Of a stretch of 64,000 nucleotides of DNA, positions 27,998-37,191 are shown in pieces. A program made the position numbers and the translations under genes. Below the pieces are notes generated by a model, which was given only the letters and a program-made list of their open reading frames with translations, searched no databases and was not told the DNA's origin. The stretch comes from Gracilibacillus orientalis (GTDB taxonomy: Bacteria; Bacillota; Bacilli; Bacillales; Amphibacillaceae): positions 1-64,000 of the forward strand of contig NZ_FOTR01000001.1 in the NCBI RefSeq assembly GCF_900114645.1, written 5' to 3'. The first letter of the stretch is position 1, and every line of letters begins with the position of its first letter.

Positions 27998-28308
27998 CTA
28001 TTTCTATTTATCGGAAAGAGTTTCAAGCATCCCAATATTTAAATAAACCATATATGATGGTTTGTGTGAACGTGATTGCAGCAGAAACAACAGTGAAAGA
28101 TATGGATGAGTTATGGACCATGCAAGAGAAGAGCGTCGTTTCCTCTATGGCAATTGCCGTACTGCTAGGTAGTAAAGAATCGATTCGCGAACAATTAACG
28201 AATTTCCAAGAGAAATACCAAGTAGATGAACTAATGGCCATTTCTTATATATATGATACAGAGAAACAAAAAAATTCTTATCAAATATTAAAAGAAGTGG
28301 TTGATTGA
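27998..28308 (+). pseudogene. Luciferase-like oxidoreductase 3' fragment, copy 2
   Basis: Near-identical to 15411-15812 of the intact gene from 'GCTATTTCTATTTATCGG' on, but with an internal deletion after the GCAGCAGAAAC codons (the segment corresponding to about 15505-15590 is missing). The 5' two-thirds is absent. The tail frame and the downstream hairpin are kept. Confidence 0.9.
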
Positions 28309-28337
28309 TACATAATAAGATCTAATCTTCATTAACA

Positions 28338-28375
28338 AGCGCAGTCGGAATGATACTCCCTCCCCTGCGCTTTCT
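28338..28375 (+). terminator. GCGCAG-family hairpin after fragment copy 2
   Basis: AGCGCAG...CTGCGCTTTCTTT, matching the hairpin at 15836-15875 with a shortened left arm of the inner stem. Confidence 0.7.
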
Positions 28376-28415
28376 TTATGTAATAATAAATCCATCTCCT
28401 TACATAAATACAAAA

Positions 28416-28455
28416 AAGGAAGCCAATCACAAAACGAATGTGATTGGCTTCCTTT
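28416..28455. terminator. Strong hairpin next to UDP-sugar dehydrogenase remnant
   Basis: GGAAGCCAATCAC pairs perfectly with GTGATTGGCTTCC, flanked by A6 on the left and TTTATTTT on the right, so it can work in both directions. It follows the minus-strand remnant at 28466. Confidence 0.8.
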
Positions 28456-28465
28456 ATTTTCTATC

Positions 28466-28735
28466 TTAATCTCTACTAAACAAATCCCTAGTAAAAGTCT
28501 TATCCGCTACATCCTTAAATCATCTGTCAATCGATTCACAACAATGACATCTGATATCTTTTTACACTCGTTAAAATCGTTCACCCACTCGTGAACCATA
28601 AAACTCTTCTTCATCCAATAATGGTTCATAGACAACAACATCTACACCTTTTGCCTTGATTCGTTTCATAACACCTTGAATGACAGATTGTCTAAAGTTA
28701 TCAGAGTCTGAGACGGTAATACCGACAACAGACTA
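28466..28735 (-). pseudogene. UDP-glucose 6-dehydrogenase 3' remnant, copy 1
   Basis: The minus strand translates in broken frames to '[20 protein letters not shown]', '[18 protein letters not shown]', 'ISDVIVVNRLTDD' and 'TRDLFSRD', the C-terminal domain of the Ugd/HasB nucleotide-sugar dehydrogenase family. Frameshifts near 28575 and 28523 and no N-terminal part. A second remnant is at 56273-56389. Confidence 0.75.
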
Positions 28736-28830
28736 GAAGAATACTAATATTGATGGTTTGTAATTAGAAGCTTATCATTTCTACATGTTGCTGTTTTTAT
28801 TGGCCCGTAAGTATAAAAAAAAGATCACAC

Positions 28831-29634
28831 TTAAGGTCTCTTTCCCCAAACCGTTAAAATACCAGGGGAAAGTTCTGTAAAATCTTTATTAGACAGTATT
28901 TCCTCAGCTCTTTTCAAGGTATCCATATTAATACTCGGATCCTTCAATAACTCATCACGAAATTGATACCATGTCTTTTTCCAAAAAACGGATGAAGGAG
29001 ACTGGTTGTCTAAAGAAGGTAAGTACGCTTCCATGCCAATGTTATGAAAGCCTGTATCACGTAATCGTTGCGGTACCGTAGGAGCCCATTCTATGTCACT
29101 ACCAATTACCTCTTTTAATTTAGGCCACATTACAGACATTAATTTTCGATAAGGCTCATGATTAGAATTCTGTGTCGTTAAATCCAAACTATCAGACAAA
29201 ATTATCCATCCACCAGGCTTAACCCATGAAGTAAGCTTTTTAAGAACTTCAGCACGGTTTCTTAAATGCATAAGGACCAATCTAGCATGGATCATGTCAA
29301 ACATACCAAATGGATAACCTTCTTCATTCTGCGTAACATCATACTCAGCTATGCGTAGGTTCTCATACCTTTGACTAAGCGATTGCGTTTGAAGTTCACG
29401 TATATCTCGGTCAACTGCTACAACTTCTCCATTTCTCAACTCTGGTTGTTCTGCAAGCCATTTTGCTATACTGCCGTTACCTGCACCTACATCTAAATAA
29501 CGTCCGCCTTCTATCAATCCTCGAGTTTTAAGGTAGGTAAAGCTTACATGATCGAAGGTTTCAGATATACTTTTGAGACGGTCACTTTCATCCTCATGAT
29601 CCTGACTAAAAATCCCTACACCATACTGTTCCAT
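28831..29634 (-). CDS. Class I SAM-dependent methyltransferase
   Basis: 267 residues from ATG at 29634, nine bases after GGGGAAGG; upstream ATGs at 29641 region and 29673 fit the site less well. SAM-binding motif I YLDVGAGNGSIAKWLAE, acidic 'VVAVDRDIRELQ', then 'FDMIHARLVLMHL' and 'LKPGGWIILSD'-like post motifs. Substrate unknown. Stands alone after the UDP-sugar dehydrogenase remnant. Confidence 0.85.
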   Translation of the reverse strand: MEQYGVGIFSQDHEDESDRLKSISETFDHVSFTYLKTRGLIEGGRYLDVGAGNGSIAKWLAEQPELRNGEVVAVDRDIRELQTQSLSQRYENLRIAEYDVTQNEEGYPFGMFDMIHARLVLMHLRNRAEVLKKLTSWVKPGGWIILSDSLDLTTQNSNHEPYRKLMSVMWPKLKEVIGSDIEWAPTVPQRLRDTGFHNIGMEAYLPSLDNQSPSSVFWKKTWYQFRDELLKDPSINMDTLKRAEEILSNKDFTELSPGILTVWGKRP

Positions 29635-30216
29635 TATTGTCATCCTTCCCCATAACTTTCGACTATCAGGCATATGGTTTTTTTGAATGATGTGATAACT
29701 CCTATTTTTAGTGATTATTAATCCTAACTTCCTGCTGTTTCGTTTTCAGGCACCTCCAACCATTTTTCATCATAAACAGAAAACCCATACTTGAAAAGTA
29801 TCATAAAAAATAGTGTTGAAGATATTAAAATAATAAGCTAATTATAATTTAGTTAGTTAAATTTATTGATAATCGTAGGATTAAATGAAGTAACAAGTGA
29901 AAAATATATAAATGATTAAAAGAAAGTTAAATTAAGCATGAAAGAATATGAAGGAGCATGCAAAAGTGGCAAAGTCAATGAGACTTTCATTTATTGTGTA
30001 AATCATCCCTTCGATGGGTGATCATGATTTATTAATGACCCCTAAAAGGAGATTTCAAAATCTCTACAGTCCCTTTTGCGAGGGGTCCTAGAAATTCTCC
30101 AAGATCAAAGTTTATAGCTTTCTCATATTTGGTTGTTTTCTAGATCTTGCTCAATAAAAGTCATCATTTCACTTTTTAATGATTGTTGGTTGAACAGTAC
30201 GTAAAGGTGGGGTGAA
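29635..30216. other. Gene-free stretch with a structured segment
   Basis: 582 bp without a supported gene. At 30037-30087 GACCCCT/AGGGGTC arms enclose AAAAGG/CCTTTT and an inner AGATTT/AAATCT, giving a three-tier stem. Just upstream, ATCATCCC...GGGTGAT (about 30002-30022) could form another. No RNA family recognised; it may terminate mscL transcription or be a small RNA. Confidence 0.45.
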
Positions 30217-30708
30217 TTATTTTATCTTCAAACGTGGGTACGTGGTTCTTTCTGCGGATTGTTTCTTCTCAAGTGATGAGGAACAATTGGGACAAATGAC
30301 AGCTCTATTAGGAATGGACAAGCAGCAATACGGGCATTCTTTATTAGTCATCGAGTCTGATGGATGTTGATGTGGTTTCTTCCAGCGATTCATTTGCCTC
30401 ACTACTAGAAAAACGACAAATAAAATGATAAGAAACCGTATCGATGTCGAGATAAACAATCCATAATTAATCGTTATTGCCCCAGCTTCCTTTGCCTCTG
30501 CTAAAGAAGAATACGTTCTTCCACTAAGACTTATATGTAAGTTTTCTATATTCATCCTGGAATACACCAGCCCGATAGGCGGAAGCAGAATATCTCGAAC
30601 CAAAGAATCTACAAAGCTACTTAAAGCAGCACCCAGTACCACACCAATCCCCATATCAATCGCACTACCCCGCATCATAAACTGCCGAAACTCTTGAAAT
30701 ATTCCCAT
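30217..30708 (-). CDS. mscL: Large-conductance mechanosensitive channel with C-terminal zinc ribbon
   Basis: 163 residues. The MscL core spans about 1-105: 'EFRQFMMRGSAIDMGIGVVLGAA' N-terminal helix and TM1, then TM2 'FLIILFVVFLVVRQMN'. A tail of about 45 residues contains a CxxC-x10-CxxC zinc ribbon (C125, C128, C139, C142). The channel opens under membrane tension to release solutes on osmotic downshock. GGAGGGGG precedes the ATG. A truncated copy of the tail lies at 16186-16383. Confidence 0.9.
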   Translation of the reverse strand: MGIFQEFRQFMMRGSAIDMGIGVVLGAALSSFVDSLVRDILLPPIGLVYSRMNIENLHISLSGRTYSSLAEAKEAGAITINYGLFISTSIRFLIILFVVFLVVRQMNRWKKPHQHPSDSMTNKECPYCCLSIPNRAVICPNCSSSLEKKQSAERTTYPRLKIK

Positions 30709-30764
30709 TCAAAATGCCCCCTCCTTACATATAGATATGAAAGACAGGGACTAGCTATGCAACA

Positions 30765-30813
30765 AAGGGACGGTTCTCTTGTTTTAGTTCAAGTGCCTTT
30801 GCATCCGTCCCTT
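30765..30813. repeat. Inverted repeat AAGGGACGG/CCGTCCCTT
   Basis: A perfect 9-bp inverted repeat (30765-30773, 30805-30813) with a 31-nt loop, between mscL and a transposase remnant. It may be part of the former mobile element's end. Confidence 0.5.
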
Positions 30814-30839
30814 ACAATCTTCATCATCTTGAATTGTTT

Positions 30840-30953
30840 CACACGGATAGAGGAAGTGAGTTTAAGAACCAACTTATTGATCAGGCATTAGAAACGTTTG
30901 GAATCGATCGTTCATTAAGCGAAAGAGGCAACAATTTAAATCAATTAAATTAA
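30840..30953 (+). pseudogene. IS3-family transposase remnant
   Basis: Reads HTDRGSEFKNQLIDQALETF and GIDRSLSERGN, the conserved second-Asp block of the DDE integrase core of IS3/IS150 transposases (HSDxGSxY...GIxxSMSxKGN). Only about 37 codons remain; the end overlaps the ROK gene's 3' end by four bases. Confidence 0.75.
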
Positions 30954-31801
30954 TCTAATTGTCTCCTAGCAATATAAGCAGCGCCTATTGCTCCTGCTTT
31001 ATTTTTCAATTGTGCCAGTTTTATCTTTGTTTGTGATGCTGCTTTGTCGTTGACATTTTTGGTAATATTCTTTATAAATGGTTCCATAGATTCTGAGACG
31101 CCACCACCTATAATAACGTATTCTGGATTTAATAAATTCACCATATTTACAATTTGCACCGTCAATAAATTGATAAATTGATTAATAACAGTAAAACCAG
31201 GCTCTTTCCTATTCCAATAGTGCTGAAACAAATGATATGGATCACCGTACTTACTTAACGCTGTACCAGATAATTGATCTTCTAGAGCACCAAAACCATT
31301 TGTATTTCGGCTATCAGACAATGATGAAATATTAAATCCTACCTCACCTGCAAAGCCTTTTGCACCTGTAACAAGATGACCATTTATTATAATCCCACAA
31401 CCTAGACCTGTTCCGATTGCGATAAACAGGATATTATTACTTTTCTTATCAAGAGCAGTACTTTCCCCTAAAGCTGCAAAATTCACATCATTGTCTACCC
31501 AAATAGGAAATTCGAATGTCGTAGCTAAAATTTCTTTTAAAGGAACATTTGTCCATGTTAAGGAATACGCATCTAAGACCAAGCCGTTTTCACGATCTAC
31601 AATACTGGGAACGCCAACCCCCATTCCGGTAATTTCATGTAAAGAGACAGGAGATTTATCTATAAAAGTACAAATCCACTCGATCAAGTCATCTATTTCA
31701 GAGTATGTATTAACTTTTCTTTCATAAACGATCTTGCCAGACAGATCTGATATGATTCCATAAATTTTTGTACCACCTATATCCAAACCTATTGTATACA
31801 T
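30950..31801 (-). CDS. ROK-family sugar kinase
   Basis: 283 residues. ATP motif DIGGTK at 7-12, 'GVGVPSIVD', 'VDNDVNFAALGE', 'FIAIGTGLGCGIIINGHLVTGAKGFAGE' core. The CxCGxxGC zinc motif of glucokinase-type ROKs is absent. Probably phosphorylates a hexose or hexosamine released by the preceding enzyme. Last gene of the ABC-hydrolase operon. Confidence 0.85.
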   Translation of the reverse strand: MYTIGLDIGGTKIYGIISDLSGKIVYERKVNTYSEIDDLIEWICTFIDKSPVSLHEITGMGVGVPSIVDRENGLVLDAYSLTWTNVPLKEILATTFEFPIWVDNDVNFAALGESTALDKKSNNILFIAIGTGLGCGIIINGHLVTGAKGFAGEVGFNISSLSDSRNTNGFGALEDQLSGTALSKYGDPYHLFQHYWNRKEPGFTVINQFINLLTVQIVNMVNLLNPEYVIIGGGVSESMEPFIKNITKNVNDKAASQTKIKLAQLKNKAGAIGAAYIARRQLD

Positions 31802-31917
31802 TATTTATCGACCTACTCATTATTTATTCTATTACTAACGCATCATTTTATGCTATTATACTTAGTTCTGCTGCTTTAAAAGTATGCTCTTGAGTCATGG
31901 CTATTGCATTACACCTT

Positions 31918-33627
31918 TCATAGATTTTTAATCACAAATGTACGATCTATAGGTGACACCAGGTTCACTTTAACAACTTTCATTTGATTATTAAATTCAC
32001 TCTTAGCCAATTGAGACTGCCAATGTTCATGTCCTCCTGATTCAATTTGCATCGTGTTCTTGCCTTGTGAAATCTCGAGAATACCGTCTTTCCAAAAATA
32101 ATGGTGATCATCCATATTTTCCATTCCATCACCACTCAATTTTGCCTCAGCACTAAAAATAAATTCTACTTGATAAAAAACGTCTTTTAATTGATCTGTA
32201 CAAAGTTGCAATTCCCAATTTTCATCATAGTGGTTCACCTTCACTTCTACATGATGTTTTTGATTATGGGTGACTTTCCTATTTTGATGAGGTAATAAAT
32301 ACCAAACACTTGTTTCTCCTTGATCAGGTACATCTGTACTAGGCAATGGTCCTGTATATCCTTTTTCTAACTCTTGCTTTAAATAATAACTGTTATCTCT
32401 TTTTTCAAGAGAGTAAAACTCAATAATCCCAGGTGAAAAACTGGAGGAAATTTTCACTCCCAAAAGTTTGACATCACCGTTGTGCAAAGAAAATAAAGAA
32501 GTATTCCCTCCCATAATTGTGGCACTCACATCATGATTGCGATACCTGACAACAGGTGCACCAAAAGAAGTATGCATACTACTATGTTCAATTTTGGAAT
32601 GGTGTCCAACGCTCTTCATCTTCTCCAAATTGTTCTGTAATGGATAATTTCCATTAATGAATCTTTCATATGTGGTTGGTAATGGTTGTGATTTTATATT
32701 GATATTCTGAATTTCCGGGTACATTAAATAACCGAGCATGACATGGTTGTTGACTGGTCCAAGATCTTCCATACTTTCTAATGAAAGATCTGCCATAGCC
32801 ATGTACAAGCCATTATCATCTTTAAGCGCCATTAATCTATAAATTAAATGGTAAGGCGATAAATCATATGTATTCGCTAAATCTTGTCGTCCCGAATAAT
32901 CCGTTACTATCTCCCCATTTGGTTGAACAAGATATAGCATCATATCTAAATTTTTCCGGACGTACTCCAGAATATATGGTTTATCTAATATAGTCGCAGT
33001 ATGATACAAACAGATATTACTGACCGTATTGTAGATTCCGTTACTTCTTTCTGTCCACTCACCATCTTCCGTAATATCAATACCTTCTCGTAACCATGCT
33101 TCCGCTCTGTCTATCAAGGCTTTTTCTTTAAAAACAGTATAAAGTTGTGCTAAAGCAGACGTTAGTACCCATCTGTGATTTGGTGTATGGCAACCACCTG
33201 TTAACATAGCGGGAATCGTTCGTTTTAAAAAAAATTCCACTTTGTCTGACATTGCTTTTTCTTCTTTCGATTTAAGAAACTTATAAACTTGACTTAAACC
33301 AGTTACTAAAAAGGCGGTATCAGGAGGTGAATGATAGTTCGTCCAGCCAGGTGATATTGTTCCATCTTCATGCTGTTGATCAAGCATATAATTTAATGCG
33401 AAATGTATTTTATCTTCGAGTTCAGCATTTTTAAAATACTTCGAGCGACTGTTTAGATACGAACAGACCCAAGTCGCTATTACGCTCCCTGTGCCAGTAT
33501 GAGTAGGAGTTGGTATTCCTGTTTTTTGATCAATAATACCTCCAAAATATCTGCTTTCTTGATCCAAAATTTGCTGTTTCCAAAAGTAGTCTGTTGCTTT
33601 ATCATTTATATAAATAATTTTCTCCAA
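31918..33627 (-). CDS. Unrecognised 569-residue enzyme candidate, alpha/alpha-barrel-like
   Basis: Start TTG at 33627 with GGAGG ten bases upstream. The N-terminal 330 residues look helical with repeated aromatic and Asp/His-rich turns ('PGWTNYHSPPDTAF', 'GGCHTPNHRWVLTSALAQL', 'IYNTVSNICLYHTA', 'DYSGRQDL'), as in six-hairpin glycosidases and polysaccharide lyases; the C-terminal 200 residues look beta-rich, as in heparinase II/III-type lyases. No signal peptide, so it would act on imported oligosaccharide in the cytoplasm. It lies between an ABC permease and a ROK kinase. Fold and function are inferred. Confidence 0.6.
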   Translation of the reverse strand: MEKIIYINDKATDYFWKQQILDQESRYFGGIIDQKTGIPTPTHTGTGSVIATWVCSYLNSRSKYFKNAELEDKIHFALNYMLDQQHEDGTISPGWTNYHSPPDTAFLVTGLSQVYKFLKSKEEKAMSDKVEFFLKRTIPAMLTGGCHTPNHRWVLTSALAQLYTVFKEKALIDRAEAWLREGIDITEDGEWTERSNGIYNTVSNICLYHTATILDKPYILEYVRKNLDMMLYLVQPNGEIVTDYSGRQDLANTYDLSPYHLIYRLMALKDDNGLYMAMADLSLESMEDLGPVNNHVMLGYLMYPEIQNINIKSQPLPTTYERFINGNYPLQNNLEKMKSVGHHSKIEHSSMHTSFGAPVVRYRNHDVSATIMGGNTSLFSLHNGDVKLLGVKISSSFSPGIIEFYSLEKRDNSYYLKQELEKGYTGPLPSTDVPDQGETSVWYLLPHQNRKVTHNQKHHVEVKVNHYDENWELQLCTDQLKDVFYQVEFIFSAEAKLSGDGMENMDDHHYFWKDGILEISQGKNTMQIESGGHEHWQSQLAKSEFNNQMKVVKVNLVSPIDRTFVIKNL

Positions 33628-33665
33628 TTTATTTCTACCTCCTTTTGTAAACCAATGAGGTGCTA

Positions 33666-34499
33666 TTATCCTTTAATCCCAGAAGTAGCACCTGTATCCA
33701 TAATATATCTTTGGAAAACGATAAAGATAATAATCATAGGTACTAAGGAAATAATAGAAGATGATAGCAGTAATACCCAATCAATATTATCCGCCCCTAC
33801 GATGCTTCGCAAGGCAATTTGCACTGTATACTTATTAGGATCACTTAAAACAATCAATGGCCAAATATAGTCATTCCATCTCCATTGAAAAGAGAAAATA
33901 GCCAAGGTAATAGCCACAGGCTTCGCAATCGGAAGCATTAACTGAAAGAAAATTTTCCCTTCATTCGCCCCATCAATTCGAGCAGATTCAAGCAAGTCAT
34001 TCGGAACGGTCATGAAATATTGTCTAAACATAAAGATACCCGTAGCCGTACTAATGGATGGTATGACTAAACCTGCTAAACTATCATAAAGGTTCAGATT
34101 AAGAATTACAGAAAAAGTTGGATTCATAATAACTTCTGTCGGTAACATAGTTGTTGCTAACATACAGATCAGAAAGGCATTAAGCCATTTATAATTATAT
34201 TTCGCTAATGCAAAGCCACATGAAGCGCTCGCTAATACTGTCAAAACGGTTGTCACCACAGCAACAATCAACGTATTGATGAAATACTTAATGAATTCCA
34301 TCGTTTGCCATGAATAAGCATACCCGTCTAATGTTGGGTTATCAGGAAAAATTTTTAATGGATAGGAGAACAACTCATTTCCTGGTTTTAATGAACTTAA
34401 TAAAAGCCATACAATCGGAAACAAATACATAAGAGCTATTATAAATAATGCAGCGGTTAACATAGTTGTTGCAAATTTATCATTTAACTTACTATTCAT
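33666..34499 (-). CDS. Sugar ABC transporter permease, MalG type
   Basis: 277 residues from ATG at 34499, after AAGGGTGGTAAGG; the earlier TTG at 34520 would overlap the upstream gene by 29 bases. About six helices and EAA motif (LLESARIDGANEGKIFFQLMLP). Overlaps the upstream permease by eight bases. Confidence 0.9.
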   Translation of the reverse strand: MNSKLNDKFATTMLTAALFIIALMYLFPIVWLLLSSLKPGNELFSYPLKIFPDNPTLDGYAYSWQTMEFIKYFINTLIVAVVTTVLTVLASASCGFALAKYNYKWLNAFLICMLATTMLPTEVIMNPTFSVILNLNLYDSLAGLVIPSISTATGIFMFRQYFMTVPNDLLESARIDGANEGKIFFQLMLPIAKPVAITLAIFSFQWRWNDYIWPLIVLSDPNKYTVQIALRSIVGADNIDWVLLLSSSIISLVPMIIIFIVFQRYIMDTGATSGIKG

Positions 34500-35361
34500 T
34501 TGCCTTACCACCCTTCGCAAAACGGAACTGTAACAAAGAGAATACTAATAGTATTACAAATAGAACCATGGAAGCAGCACTAGCGTATCCTACTCTCATC
34601 TGGTCAAAGCCGGTTTCATAAATATATTGCACGATAAAAGTAGTATCTGTACCTGGTCCACCATTAGTTAGTGATTGAACCATTGGAAACTCTTTCATTA
34701 AATTAAATACCGCCAATAATATAACTAAAAATGATGTTGAGCGAATCGACGGCAATGTAACATGCCAAAATTTTTGCCAACCTGATCCCCCATCTACATC
34801 TGCTGCTTCGTAGAGTGATCTAGGGATACTAATAATAGCACCTATAAAAATGAGCATATTAAAAGCTGTTCCCGCCCAAGCGGTAGCAAAAAGAACCACT
34901 ATAAATGCAAAATCACCATTTGACGACCACGGTATTGGGTTGCCACCAATTGCCTGGATGACAAAATTCACAAATCCAAAGCTTTCTCCAAACATCCATC
35001 TCCACAACACACCAACAACAATTGGTGAAACTAACCATGGGAAAAAGAATATTATTTTCGCAATATTTTTTCCTTTTGTATGATTACTAGTTAACATCAC
35101 TGACACAAATAAAGAAGTAATGTACACAAGTGGTACGCCTATCAATGTGTATAAAAATGTTCTAGACATCGCTTTGTAGAAGCTTGGATCCTGAAAAAGG
35201 TTAATGTAATTCTCTAGTCCGATAAATGTAGCAACATTTCCGTTGTATTCTGTTAATGAGTAATAAACACCCAATAAAGCAGGCCAAGCAAAAAATAACA
35301 AAAACAAAACTAAGTTTGCTGCTACAAAAATAAAAGCCCATTTTTTATTTGTATCTTTCAT
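34492..35361 (-). CDS. Sugar ABC transporter permease, MalF type
   Basis: 289 residues, six membrane helices, EAA motif (LYEAADVDGGSGWQKFWHVTLP). GAGGGGG precedes the ATG. Pairs with the overlapping permease downstream. Confidence 0.92.
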   Translation of the reverse strand: MKDTNKKWAFIFVAANLVLFLLFFAWPALLGVYYSLTEYNGNVATFIGLENYINLFQDPSFYKAMSRTFLYTLIGVPLVYITSLFVSVMLTSNHTKGKNIAKIIFFFPWLVSPIVVGVLWRWMFGESFGFVNFVIQAIGGNPIPWSSNGDFAFIVVLFATAWAGTAFNMLIFIGAIISIPRSLYEAADVDGGSGWQKFWHVTLPSIRSTSFLVILLAVFNLMKEFPMVQSLTNGGPGTDTTFIVQYIYETGFDQMRVGYASAASMVLFVILLVFSLLQFRFAKGGKANE

Positions 35362-35410
35362 TTAGAATTCCCCCTCCTACTCGCAGAAAATTTTATTGTA
35401 TTGTTTTTTT

Positions 35411-35552
35411 GGAATAGCGACCATATAAAGTGAGACTTCCATTAACAGGATGCTACTGTTCGTTTACCCCCACCTAACTTCTTTGCTTATGCCAAAATAT
35501 TGAAGTGGGGATATTATGGACGGTTACGCCGTGAACAAATGGTCGCTATTCC
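35411..35552. repeat. 142-bp element with 14-bp perfect terminal inverted repeats
   Basis: GGAATAGCGACCAT (35411-35424) and its exact complement (35539-35552) bound a 142-bp segment between the binding-protein and permease genes. Inside are AACAG/CTGTT (about 35445-35461) and a CCCCCAC...GTGGGG pair (about 35467-35514). It could be a miniature mobile element or a structured intercistronic RNA. Confidence 0.6.
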
Positions 35553-35561
35553 TATAGAAAA

Positions 35562-36842
35562 TTATTCTATATATGCTTCTGTCATCTGTGATTTTACATT
35601 CTCGACAGCTTGCTCAACAGCTTGTTCATCATTCAGTGCATTAATCATTTCTTCAGCTAATACACTACCTAAAGCTCTTTGAGAAACTAATTGCTTTCTT
35701 ACTAATTCGTTTCTCTGTTGACTAGCAATTGGATCCGTTGCTGCAATTTCATCTTGATAAATTTCATATGCTTCTGGTGCTTTTTCATACTCCACTTCTG
35801 CATCTGTTGTTACAGGTAAATACCCGCCATGAGTTGCAAGTTCTTCGTAATTTTCTTTTTGGTATAACCAATCGATAAATTCTTTAGCTTGCTCTTCTTG
35901 ACCAGACCCTTCAAACCCAACTAAATAGTTACCTCCAAGATTTGTTGCACGAACTTCTTCATAAGGCATATAAACGGATTGCCATTCAAAATCAGTAATA
36001 TTGGTTGCAAAATCTGAAATCTGCCATGAACCTGACATATAAGCTGCTACTCTTCCACTCTTGAACATAGAAGAAGCATCTTCTCCTGCCGTCCAAACCG
36101 CTTTTGGCATGATGGTGTTATCATTTAATTCTACAAAACGTTGCAAAGCTTCTGTTGTTTCTTCATTTGTAGTATACTCGTCACCTTCTTGGTAAAAGCC
36201 CTTACTTCCATGCTGATACAAGAAAGCGTTTAATCTGTGTTCAGAATTATCCATTACCATTCCATATTGAGCATCCGTATTTTTAGTAACCGTTTCGATT
36301 GCATTGACAAATTCTTCCCATGTCCAAATATTATCTTCACTAGTTGGATACTCAACTCCAGCTTCTTCAAACAAGTCTTTATTAATAAACATTCCGACAG
36401 CAGTTAAATCTAGTGGTGGCGCTACTAATTCATCTTCTACAGTGATACCCATTTCAGCTCGTACATTATTTGCTTCCGCAACATCCGTTAGATCCATTAA
36501 TTTACCTTGCCATGCAGGATTAAAACCAGTGATACGTGCTAGAGCTGGAGGTTCTTCAGCTCTCATCATATTTGTTATTTTAGTAACCATATCATCATAA
36601 GGGACATCTACAACTTCTATTTCTGTTCCGGTTTCCTCTGTATATTTTTCTGCCATTGTTGTTAATGCAGCTCCTTCCACTTTGTCGCCTGAAACATAAA
36701 ATTGCATTTTTTCCCCTGAGGACCCAGAACCCGAATCATTACCTTCAGCAGAATCGCCGCTACCGGAACCGCTTTCACTTCCTGAACAAGCAACTAAAGT
36801 GGCAAATAAGATAGCGATAAGTATAAATAAAAGCTTTTTCAC
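35562..36842 (-). CDS. Sugar ABC transporter substrate-binding lipoprotein
   Basis: 426 residues from GTG at 36842 (AGGAGAGG upstream); an ATG at 36884 gives a charged non-signal start. Lipoprotein Cys19 (TLVAC) followed by a Ser/Gly-rich linker. Family 1 solute-binding fold ('YVSGDKVEGAALTTMAEKY', 'SGSWQISDF'). First gene of an operon with two permeases, a putative glycan-cleaving enzyme and a ROK kinase. Confidence 0.9.
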   Translation of the reverse strand: MKKLLFILIAILFATLVACSGSESGSGSGDSAEGNDSGSGSSGEKMQFYVSGDKVEGAALTTMAEKYTEETGTEIEVVDVPYDDMVTKITNMMRAEEPPALARITGFNPAWQGKLMDLTDVAEANNVRAEMGITVEDELVAPPLDLTAVGMFINKDLFEEAGVEYPTSEDNIWTWEEFVNAIETVTKNTDAQYGMVMDNSEHRLNAFLYQHGSKGFYQEGDEYTTNEETTEALQRFVELNDNTIMPKAVWTAGEDASSMFKSGRVAAYMSGSWQISDFATNITDFEWQSVYMPYEEVRATNLGGNYLVGFEGSGQEEQAKEFIDWLYQKENYEELATHGGYLPVTTDAEVEYEKAPEAYEIYQDEIAATDPIASQQRNELVRKQLVSQRALGSVLAEEMINALNDEQAVEQAVENVKSQMTEAYIE

Positions 36843-36941
36843 AATTAACCTCTCCTTTTTTAATCTTTTTGTAAGGGTTATCATTTTTTTCTAAAATAAA
36901 AGGGTTTTAATCCCTCCAATCAATATTTCAAACACAAAATA

Positions 36942-36964
36942 GTTAAGCGCTTTCTTTAATTATA
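36942..36964 (-). promoter_or_regulatory. Promoter -10 and LacI/CcpA-type box of ABC-ROK operon
   Basis: On the minus strand a TATAAT -10 (36959-36964) is followed at once by AGAAAGCGCTTAAC (36942-36955). The same 14-mer occurs in the same place relative to the -10 of iolGE (40368). It is two mismatches from the cre consensus; either CcpA or the adjacent LacI regulator may bind. Confidence 0.6.
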
Positions 36965-37083
36965 ATATCAACTTAACCAGTGTATTTCAAGTGTTTTTCA
37001 TCATTTTTTATAAAACACACTCTTTTTTACAGATTCCTCTTGATAAAAACGGGATCTGCAGTACTTATTAACCAATTTTTAGA

Positions 37084-37093
37084 TTAAGCGCTT
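37084..37093. promoter_or_regulatory. Second TTAAGCGCTT half-site
   Basis: TTAAGCGCTT repeats the core of the box at 36942, about 140 bp further upstream of the ABC operon. Two-site looping is possible but unproven. Confidence 0.4.
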
Positions 37094-37121
37094 CATTATT
37101 TGCTTATTTTTATACAAAAAT

Positions 37122-37153
37122 AAAATGCTTGAATGGAGATACTCAAGCATTTT
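37122..37153 (-). terminator. Terminator after LacI-type gene
   Basis: AAAATGCTTGA pairs with TCAAGCATTTT around a 10-nt loop, with T-rich flank on the minus strand, 39 bp after the regulator's stop. Confidence 0.8.
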
Positions 37154-37191
37154 ATTTATTGTACGTTGGGTAATAGTTTTACAAAATAATA

